Below are positions 1 through 4,473 of a DNA stretch of 8,304 nt, piece after piece. Within the stretch, counting starts at the first letter, position 1, and every line of letters starts with the position of its first letter. The notes beneath the pieces are model-generated. The model worked only from the letters and a program-made list of their open reading frames with translations. It was not told where the DNA came from and did not search any database. Both the position numbers and the translations under genes were made by a program. The DNA is from Muribaculaceae bacterium (GTDB lineage: Bacteria; Bacteroidota; Bacteroidia; Bacteroidales; Muribaculaceae): positions 1 through 8,304 of the forward strand of contig JAIDUY010000325.1 of NCBI GenBank assembly GCA_029059965.1, read 5' to 3'.

Positions 1-328
1 CGGCGTAATAGTCGGAAAGGATGCCGCAGACGCTTCCGTATAGGGCTCCGCGCTCGTCGAGACGGCCGAGAGACCTTGCAAAAACGGGTACGGCATAGGC
101 GCTGTCGCCCCTGAGAACCTGCGAGAACGCCGCCGCGAGCTCAAGGGTGTCGGCATCAAGAGCGGCAAGTGAATCAAGAACGGAAATAGCCTTGTCGGTC
201 TGCTGACGGCCTGCGTTACGGGTCGAGTCGACAAGCTCAATAATCGTGCGTTCCGCTGCATATGGAGCGGCCACTGCACACGGGAGCGAGAATAGGAGTA
301 TGACTATGGAGAGTATTATGTTCTTCAT
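1..328 (-). CDS. Secreted protein of unknown function, N-terminal fragment
   Basis: The reading frame starts at the ATG at 328-326 and stays open to the window edge, giving about 109 residues; the C-terminus lies outside. The first 20 or so residues (MKNIILSIVILLFSLPCAVA) form a clear Sec signal peptide with a Lys-containing start, a hydrophobic core and small residues at the cleavage site. The rest is soluble, alanine- and leucine-rich and predicted helical (for example AISVLDSLAALDADTLELAA), which resembles TPR-like repeats in Bacteroidetes periplasmic or membrane-anchored regulators. No catalytic motif is visible. The start is supported by a TTG-N20-TATCTTTG promoter that places the transcript start within a few bases of the ATG. 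The helical secreted N-terminus recalls the DUF6377-type regulator at 2923-4473, but the visible part is too short to assign a family. Confidence 0.8.
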   Translation of the reverse strand, partial: MKNIILSIVILLFSLPCAVAAPYAAERTIIELVDSTRNAGRQQTDKAISVLDSLAALDADTLELAAAFSQVLRGDSAYAVPVFARSLGRLDERGALYGSVCGILSDYYA

Positions 329-335
329 GGCGCTG

Positions 336-366
336 CAAAGATAGTGAATAGCTGTTATACATACAA
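336..366 (-). promoter_or_regulatory. Promoter of the partial secreted-protein gene
   Basis: On the minus strand, TTG (366-364) and TATCTTTG (343-336) are separated by 20 bp. This fits the Bacteroidetes primary-sigma consensus TTTG-N19-21-TAnnTTTG. The ATG at 328 lies eight bases beyond the -7 box, so the transcript would be leaderless or nearly so. Confidence 0.65.
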
Positions 367-421
367 TAGATATTCATATTATGCTCTATATTCTTTAAGC
401 TTTATTTCGTTGAACTACTGC

Positions 422-435
422 AATTATATATAATT
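422..435. repeat. Perfect 14-bp AT palindrome
   Basis: AATTATATATAATT is its own reverse complement. It lies in the AT-rich gap, eight bases before a plus-strand TATATTTG box. It could be a regulator binding site or simply low-complexity AT sequence. Confidence 0.4.
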
Positions 436-442
436 CGTAACT

Positions 443-503
443 TATATTTGCACGCAACATAACACAACTGCTTCGGAAAACGGGTTTCCGTAGATTAATT
501 TTG
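443..503 (+). promoter_or_regulatory. Two plus-strand -7-like boxes without a downstream gene
   Basis: TATATTTG (443-450) and TAATTTTG (496-503) both match TAnnTTTG on the plus strand, but neither has a TTG at 19-21 bp upstream. Between them lies a 6-bp inverted repeat, CGGAAA (474-479) and TTTCCG (485-490), with a 5-nt loop. No convincing plus-strand ORF follows before the convergent Crp-type gene. A small hairpin, CGGCGA (538-543) with TCGCCG (553-558), lies downstream. These boxes may drive a short or antisense RNA, or they may be chance matches in AT-rich DNA. The rest of the gap from 329 to 697 holds nothing else I can support apart from the minus-strand promoter at its left end and the terminator at its right. 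Confidence 0.3.
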
Positions 504-630
504 CAGTACTAAAGTTTACAAAGAACAGTTTCAGGTCCGGCGACGGCAGGCATCGCCGCGGGATCCGTTAAGGTTAAAAAGATTGTTTTCACACATGTGG
601 CGGCATAGACGCGAGGATAGGCTGCCATAA

Positions 631-664
631 GGAAAAGCGCCTTTCGCATCTGCGGCAGGCGCTT
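631..664 (-). terminator. Terminator of the Crp-type regulator
   Basis: Read on the minus strand, AAGCGCCT (664-657) pairs with AGGCGCTT (642-635) across a 14-nt loop. The 8-bp stem runs into a short T run (TTTT, 637-634, followed by CC). It starts 34 bases after the stop codon of the minus-strand Crp-type gene, which fits an intrinsic terminator with a short U tract. Confidence 0.6.
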
Positions 665-697
665 CGTATGTTCGGGAGCCGGCTCGATAACAATAGC

Positions 698-1402
698 CTA
701 TGGCTGGTCTTCGTGGCTCTCGGACTGGCGGTCGAGGAGCGACAGCATTGCCTTGCGGTCTATGATGTCTATGCAGCGCGGTGTATAGCGGATGAGTCCA
801 CGGCGCTCCATCTCGGCTGTAGCGGCCTCGAATACGTTGCGCGGTACGCTGAAGAGATTGCACAGGTCGCGTGTGCGGCAGCTCATGGATATGTCCTTGC
901 TTCCGGGCTGCGTGAGGCATGCAATCCAGAAAGCTATGCGCTCGTCGATACCGCCCGATGTGAGCGACAGTATGCCGTCGAGCGCTTTCTGCGCGTTCAC
1001 AGACAGCGTGTTGAGGTAATTGAACATGAACACCTCGTCGGAGTACAGGATGCGCACATAGTCGGCCTTGCTGATTTTGAGAATGCTGCAATCTGTCAGC
1101 GCCGTAACCGTCGCCGGGTAGCGCGTTACGCGCCCGAAAAGGAAGTCCGGCGCGATTACCGCAGGAGCCTCAAGGGTCTGACTGACGGCGAAGCGTCCGC
1201 TGTCGTTGGCTGTCGTAGCACGCACTGAGCCGGATATGACAAAGGTCAGATGGCTGCTGTCGTCGCCGGCGCGGATGATTGTCTCCCCCACAGGAAATTT
1301 AAGAAAATGAAACTTGGCCGTGCCTACTATCTCGGCCATCCGCGAGCGGGATACGCCACGGAAAAGAGGCAGTTCCATGAGGAGTTCAAACATACTTGCC
1401 AT
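698..1402 (-). CDS. Crp/Fnr-family transcriptional regulator
   Basis: The product has 234 residues, the usual size for the Crp/Fnr family. Residues about 8-125 form the N-terminal cyclic-nucleotide-binding-like beta-roll, with the typical fragment PVGETIIRAGDDSSHLTFVI at 37-56. A connecting helix follows, then a winged helix-turn-helix at about 150-225, with a likely recognition helix around SVPRNVFEAATAEMERRG (185-202). The part that normally holds the GE...R.A phosphate-binding cassette of cAMP-binding members reads SQTLEAPAVIAPDFLFGR (about 74-91) and lacks those residues. An FNR-like N-terminal cysteine cluster is also absent. The effector therefore cannot be predicted. A second in-frame ATG lies three codons in; I kept the first because it lies closer to the TAATTTTG box and both are plausible. 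The upstream neighbour is the SBF-like transporter on the same strand, 125 bp away. Confidence 0.9.
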   Translation of the reverse strand: MASMFELLMELPLFRGVSRSRMAEIVGTAKFHFLKFPVGETIIRAGDDSSHLTFVISGSVRATTANDSGRFAVSQTLEAPAVIAPDFLFGRVTRYPATVTALTDCSILKISKADYVRILYSDEVFMFNYLNTLSVNAQKALDGILSLTSGGIDERIAFWIACLTQPGSKDISMSCRTRDLCNLFSVPRNVFEAATAEMERRGLIRYTPRCIDIIDRKAMLSLLDRQSESHEDQP

Positions 1403-1426
1403 AAATATAGCGGCTTAAGTATTAGA

Positions 1427-1434
1427 CAAAATTA
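1427..1434 (-). promoter_or_regulatory. Probable -7 box of the Crp-type gene
   Basis: On the minus strand TAATTTTG (1434-1427) matches TAnnTTTG, 24 bp before the ATG at 1402. No clear -33 TTG is present at the expected distance. That would suit a promoter needing an activator, possibly the Crp-type protein itself. Confidence 0.5.
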
Positions 1435-1449
1435 TCCGTTCTCGCGTCT

Positions 1450-1478
1450 CGGAATTAGAATCCGTGCGCAGCGAACGG
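1450..1478. promoter_or_regulatory. Overlapping imperfect palindromes upstream of the Crp-type gene
   Basis: CCGTGCGCAGCGAACGG (1462-1478) pairs with itself at seven of eight positions. It overlaps a second partial dyad, CGGA..TCCG (1450-1464). Both lie just upstream of the TAATTTTG box, where a missing -33 element would sit. The arrangement suggests an operator, but the arms do not match the classic Crp (TGTGA) or FNR (TTGAT) half-sites. Confidence 0.3.
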
Positions 1479-1527
1479 CAACTTTTTATAAATTTAACAC
1501 GCAGCGGGGCGTTTTGTTCAGTTCCTG

Positions 1528-2433
1528 TCATCGGCGGCGTGTCCTGCGGTATATCTGCCAGGAGTTGAACATGTTCTGCCATATCACATATGCTGCCGGC
1601 CCTACGGAGGCCACGCCGTTGAGATATGCCATTGCCATCCAGATTGCAAGGATGGTGTTTTTCTGGCCGAGAGACTGGCCGGAGCTTATACTGTCGCCCA
1701 TACGCCGTCCCACATACTTGCCGACGACGAACTGCAACACACATATCACGGCCGCCACAAGTGCCATGGCGCCCATCACGGGCCAATAGGAAGCCGGCTC
1801 GGCCATGATGAAGCTTACGGATCGGCCCACGACGATGATGAGCGAGCACGACCACAGGTAGAAGGCCACCGGAGCCGCCGCGGCAAGGCGACGGTGGACA
1901 GACGGGAGGCTGAAGCGGAGGCCGAAGGCAACGAGCAGAGGCAGGATTATCATGGGCGCCACTCTGGAGGCTATCTCCATGAATTCGCTGAAGAACGACA
2001 TCTCGCCCCGGGGTGCCACCCAGGCGAATATGAGAGGGGCTGCAAGCGAGACTCCGATGTTGCTTATTACGGAAAAAGCTGCCACGCGACCGATATTTCC
2101 GCCAAGCAGGCCTGTCACTACGGGTGCGGCAGTCGCCACAGGGCAGAGCACGCATATCATGGCCGACTGAGCCACCGAGACATTGAAGCCGCGAAGAAGG
2201 AAATAGACGGGCAAGGCGCCGCCGAGCTGTATGCACAGAAGCAGCCACATGGTACGGTCGAAGCGAAGATGACGCGGCTCTATCCTGCAGAAAGTCAGCA
2301 GAAGCATCGTGAAGATGAGATATGGAATGATCCATTCGAGAACAGATATTTCCGAATGGAACAGAAATCCCAGCATGATGGCCGCGGGCATCATCCAGGG
2401 CTTGAGCAAAGCCTGAAGCTCACTGAATTTCAT
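1528..2433 (-). CDS. SBF/bile acid:sodium symporter-like membrane transporter
   Basis: The product has 301 residues and about nine or ten hydrophobic segments across its length, typical of the SBF/BASS (bile acid:sodium symporter) superfamily of inner-membrane carriers. Two family-like crossover regions are visible: CPVATAAPVVTGLLGGN (97-113) and GQSLGQKNT (252-260), followed by GVASVGPAAYVIWQN (273-287). In characterised relatives these regions line the sodium and substrate sites. The actual substrate cannot be read from sequence; bile acids, organic anions, pantoate-like acids and arsenite-type cargo are all handled by relatives. The frame is open from an ATG at 2490, but the start is placed at 2433 (MKFSELQALL) because a TAACTTTG promoter box lies at 2464-2457, inside the would-be extension, and the hydrophobic protein begins naturally here. 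The Crp-type regulator follows on the same strand and could control it. Confidence 0.85.
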   Translation of the reverse strand: MKFSELQALLKPWMMPAAIMLGFLFHSEISVLEWIIPYLIFTMLLLTFCRIEPRHLRFDRTMWLLLCIQLGGALPVYFLLRGFNVSVAQSAMICVLCPVATAAPVVTGLLGGNIGRVAAFSVISNIGVSLAAPLIFAWVAPRGEMSFFSEFMEIASRVAPMIILPLLVAFGLRFSLPSVHRRLAAAAPVAFYLWSCSLIIVVGRSVSFIMAEPASYWPVMGAMALVAAVICVLQFVVGKYVGRRMGDSISSGQSLGQKNTILAIWMAMAYLNGVASVGPAAYVIWQNMFNSWQIYRRTRRR

Positions 2434-2456
2434 TGAAGAGTCATTAAAACGCACTG

Positions 2457-2464
2457 CAAAGTTA
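2457..2464 (-). promoter_or_regulatory. Probable -7 box of the SBF-like transporter gene
   Basis: On the minus strand TAACTTTG (2464-2457), followed by CA, matches TAnnTTTG and lies 23 bp before the ATG at 2433. No -33 TTG stands at the usual distance. The box helps decide the start, because the longer reading frame would place it inside coding sequence. Confidence 0.5.
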
Positions 2465-2487
2465 CAAAGGATTCGCGACAGACCGAG

Positions 2488-2506
2488 CACCCGACGGGTG
2501 TTTTTT
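2488..2506 (+). terminator. Small plus-strand intrinsic-terminator-like hairpin
   Basis: CACCC (2488-2492) and GGGTG (2496-2500) form a 5-bp stem with a 3-nt loop, followed by six Ts (2501-2506). In form this is a plus-strand rho-independent terminator, although no plus-strand gene precedes it. It may stop antisense transcription entering the promoter of the minus-strand transporter gene. Read on the minus strand there is no T run after the stem. Confidence 0.4.
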
Positions 2507-2520
2507 CCTCGCGCCCCCGT

Positions 2521-2566
2521 AAAACAAGACAGGACATCTTCTCACGAGGATGTCCTGCTGCGTTTT
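2521..2566 (-). terminator. Terminator of the predicted small RNA
   Basis: A 12-bp stem with one G-U pair and a tetraloop is formed by 2541-2530 and 2557-2546 (core CAGGACATC/GATGTCCTG). On the minus strand it is followed by TCTTGTTTT. The flanks AAAAC (2521-2525) and GTTTT (2562-2566) can extend the hairpin past a 4x4 internal loop, so it could also work on the plus strand, although no plus-strand gene ends here. Confidence 0.65.
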
Positions 2567-2667
2567 AAATGACTTAAAACAATTACATAACTAACATAAA
2601 ACACATTTTCTTGTTTTGAAATTTCATCAGAATGCAAAGTTTCCGGTCCGGGAGTCTGACACCCGGA

Positions 2668-2706
2668 TCAAGAAAACTTTACGGATAAAATTTCAGATAA
2701 GTTCAT
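2668..2706 (-). other. Twelve-codon mini-ORF inside the predicted small RNA
   Basis: Within the minus-strand transcript an ATG at 2706-2704 opens 12 codons (MNLSEILSVKFS) that stop at a TGA (2670-2668) inside the TTGA internal loop of the rod. Translation would disrupt the outer stems. It could be a leader peptide, but such short frames arise by chance, and the structural pairing looks the stronger constraint. Confidence 0.2.
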
Positions 2707-2772
2707 TAAGTACTAACAATCTATACTAACCCTAAAACTGAATAATCGTGTAGTTTCCTATGTTTTACGATG

Positions 2773-2803
2773 CAAAATTACAGCCGCCGCGCGCAAGTTC
2801 AAA
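2773..2803 (-). promoter_or_regulatory. Strong consensus promoter of the predicted small RNA
   Basis: On the minus strand TTTG (2803-2800), a spacer of exactly 19 bp (2799-2781) and TAATTTTG (2780-2773) match the Bacteroidetes promoter consensus fully. The spacer is unusually GC-rich for this gap (GCGCGCGGCGGC). Transcription should start near 2769-2766. The perfect 10-bp palindrome GGTTTAAACC (2807-2816) sits just upstream of the -33 element. Confidence 0.75.
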
Positions 2804-2806
2804 GAG

Positions 2807-2816
2807 GGTTTAAACC
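2807..2816. repeat. Perfect 10-bp palindrome beside the small-RNA promoter
   Basis: GGTTTAAACC is self-complementary and ends three bases upstream of the -33 element. It overlaps by one base another minus-strand -7-like box, TATATTTG (2823-2816), which has no -33 partner. The remaining stretch from 2824 to 2922 shows only a weak dyad (CTGAT, one base, ATCAG, at 2856-2866) and no gene. Confidence 0.35.
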
Positions 2817-2922
2817 AAATATAAAGTATAGAGGTGTGAGTATAATTTCAATTGCCTGATTATCAGAACACAATTCATGGGCTCACAAGTGCCGGATATA
2901 AATAGCGCTCCAAGGGTTCGGC

Positions 2923-4473
2923 TCACTCCATCGACTCGATTCGGGCGATGTCGTCCTCGAAAGTATCACGCGAAATGGCTCGCGCCTTAAGACGGTTGCG
3001 GTAAGCGTAGATTGTGTTCAGCGAGTAGTTTAGCACCTGTGCGATTCGTGAGCTCTCTTCGATGCCAAGGCGCATGAAGGCCAGTATACGCAGGTCGGTG
3101 TTGAGCAGTTCACCCTCCTTGAGCTCGATGCGGGCATCGGGGCGCAGAAGACTGTTCACTTCCGACACGAAATTGGGATAGATATGCAGGAACGCGTTGT
3201 CGAACACTTCGTAGAACTCGCGGCTCTGCTCGTCGACGAACTTGCCGGACTTTGTCATCCTGTACAACTCGTCGGCCTGACCGGCGGCAAGCTTGCGCGT
3301 CACAATCTTGCTGAACTGGTTGAGTTTGTCCATATAAATCGAGCACAGCTGCAGAAACTGGCTGATGTAGATTTCCTTGGCGTGGTTTGCCTGGCGCAGG
3401 CTCTGCTGCAGGCGACGCATCTTGAGCATCTCATAGCGCAGGAACAGCAGGGTCGCCACCAGTCCGAGCATAAGCAGCGACAAAACCCATATGACGGCGT
3501 TTGTGGTGGCACGACGGCGTTGGAGGCTTTCGCTGTGGGCCCGCTCGATGACGGGCAGAGCCTGCGACGTATCGACTGTACGCAGCATGGCGCCGCATTC
3601 CACGGCGTTCTGCAGGGCGGCATACATATAGTTATAGGCGCGGTCGAGGTCGGTGTCGCTCAGTTCCATGCCGAGCTCCTGAAGCGAGAGCATCTCGCGC
3701 GTGGCAGCCTCGACGTCGGCTCTGGCCGACAAGGCAAGATAGTAGCGGCTGGCTGTGATGTCTCCTTCCTGACGCTCGATGGCCGACAGATGGTGCGCCG
3801 CACGTGCGCGCAGGTTGTTGTTGGGCGAAAGGCTGTCGAGGAGGTTCTCGAAGAGTACCTTCGCCATTGCCCGGCGGCCGTTGGTGAAATAGTATTCAGC
3901 CTGATTGTAGCGGTAGTCGATGCTCTTCGGCGGCAGAAGGTCGAGCATCCGAAGCTGATAGACACGCACGCTGTCGGTATGGCGTTCGCGCACCTCGGGA
4001 TAATTGTGGTAGAACGAGGCTATGTAGCTGTGCATCTGGCGTCCTGCCTCGAGGTAGGACAGGCGGCTGTCGGCGGGGACGCTGTCGGCGGGGATGCTGT
4101 TGTACTCGCGTTCGGCGTTTTCCATGAACCCTGCAAGAGGAAGGAGCGCGGCGCGGCGCCAGCGGAAGGGCAGCTCGTCGACACCTTCGGTCATCTCTAT
4201 GCCCCGTCCGAGATAGGTAATGGCAGAGTCGGCATTGAACGAAGTGTAAGCGTCGGCGATACGGAGCATGAGGTCGGGGCGGCATCCGCCGTCGGCGGCG
4301 CGGACAAGGGAATCTATATAGTTCTGACGGGCAGCGATATATGAGCCGCTGCGTCGCAGCGAACGGTCGAGAGCCTCGAGCGCTTCGTCGAGGTCCCTTG
4401 CGCCGATTTCGGCGGCAGGCATGGCGATGATGCCGGCAAGGAGCGCGGCGAGCGAAAGCAGTACTTTTCTCAT
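2923..4473 (-). CDS. DUF6377-type membrane-bound TPR/HTH regulator
   Basis: The product has 516 residues. It begins with a signal sequence (MRKVLLSLAALLAGIIAMPA), followed by a helical, TPR-like sensor region (about 25-315) predicted to lie in the periplasm. A transmembrane helix at about 326-346 (IWVLSLLMLGLVATLLFLRY) leads to a short basic coiled-coil stretch and a cytoplasmic domain ending in a LuxR-like helix-turn-helix (about 459-498, with TDLRILAFMRLGIEESSRIA, then NTIYAYRNRLKARA). This order matches the Bacteroidetes DUF6377 family, thought to carry signals from the envelope to transcription; partner and target genes are unknown. The frame is open from 4554, but the start at 4473 is preferred because it begins the signal sequence and forms the ATGA overlap with the mutL stop, a sign of translational coupling. 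No promoter is visible of its own, so it probably depends on mutL transcription. Confidence 0.85.
   Translation of the reverse strand: MRKVLLSLAALLAGIIAMPAAEIGARDLDEALEALDRSLRRSGSYIAARQNYIDSLVRAADGGCRPDLMLRIADAYTSFNADSAITYLGRGIEMTEGVDELPFRWRRAALLPLAGFMENAEREYNSIPADSVPADSRLSYLEAGRQMHSYIASFYHNYPEVRERHTDSVRVYQLRMLDLLPPKSIDYRYNQAEYYFTNGRRAMAKVLFENLLDSLSPNNNLRARAAHHLSAIERQEGDITASRYYLALSARADVEAATREMLSLQELGMELSDTDLDRAYNYMYAALQNAVECGAMLRTVDTSQALPVIERAHSESLQRRRATTNAVIWVLSLLMLGLVATLLFLRYEMLKMRRLQQSLRQANHAKEIYISQFLQLCSIYMDKLNQFSKIVTRKLAAGQADELYRMTKSGKFVDEQSREFYEVFDNAFLHIYPNFVSEVNSLLRPDARIELKEGELLNTDLRILAFMRLGIEESSRIAQVLNYSLNTIYAYRNRLKARAISRDTFEDDIARIESME

Larger units (their letters stand above)
2521..2768 (-). 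ncRNA. Predicted structured small RNA, possibly 6S-like
   Basis: A strong promoter (2803-2773) and a terminator-like hairpin (2557-2530) bracket about 245 nt with no significant protein-coding frame. On the minus strand the RNA has a near-continuous rod from 2695 to 2617. Its outer stem is 12 bp (2695-2684 with 2628-2617, one G-U), followed by a C/ATTCT internal loop. Next is an 11-bp stem (2682-2672 with 2644-2634), a TTGA/CC internal loop, a 6-bp stem TCCGGG/CCCGGA (2667-2662 with 2652-2647) and a 9-nt apical loop. A 9-bp closing stem, TAAAACATA (2767-2759) with TGTGTTTTA (2605-2597), would bring the ends together around a large open region. This overall plan recalls 6S RNA, and Bacteroidales have a described candidate family of this kind (Bacteroidales-1 RNA); I cannot confirm membership by eye. 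The alternative is an attenuated 5' leader of the SBF-like gene starting 88 bp beyond the end. Confidence 0.6.

Noticed and set aside
676..685. Perfect palindrome GAGCCGGCTC after the Crp-type stop
   Set aside because: It is short and cannot form a hairpin loop; the nearby 8-bp stem with T run explains termination better.
1499..1515. Possible terminator ACGC/GCGT plus T run downstream of the transporter gene
   Set aside because: The stem is only 4 bp, and the T run follows it on the plus strand, the wrong orientation for the minus-strand transporter.
1415..2335. Minus-strand frame of 306 codons overlapping the transporter in another phase
   Set aside because: The translation is rich in Arg, His and Pro without a hydrophobic pattern, whereas the alternate frame is a clear multi-spanning carrier.
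2434..2490. N-terminal extension of the SBF-like protein to the upstream ATG
   Set aside because: The extension contains the TAACTTTG promoter box and adds a sequence unlike family N-termini.
3184..4344. Plus-strand frame of 386 codons opposite the DUF6377-type gene
   Set aside because: It is an antisense shadow of a gene with convincing signal peptide, membrane helix and HTH; it has no promoter and no domain.
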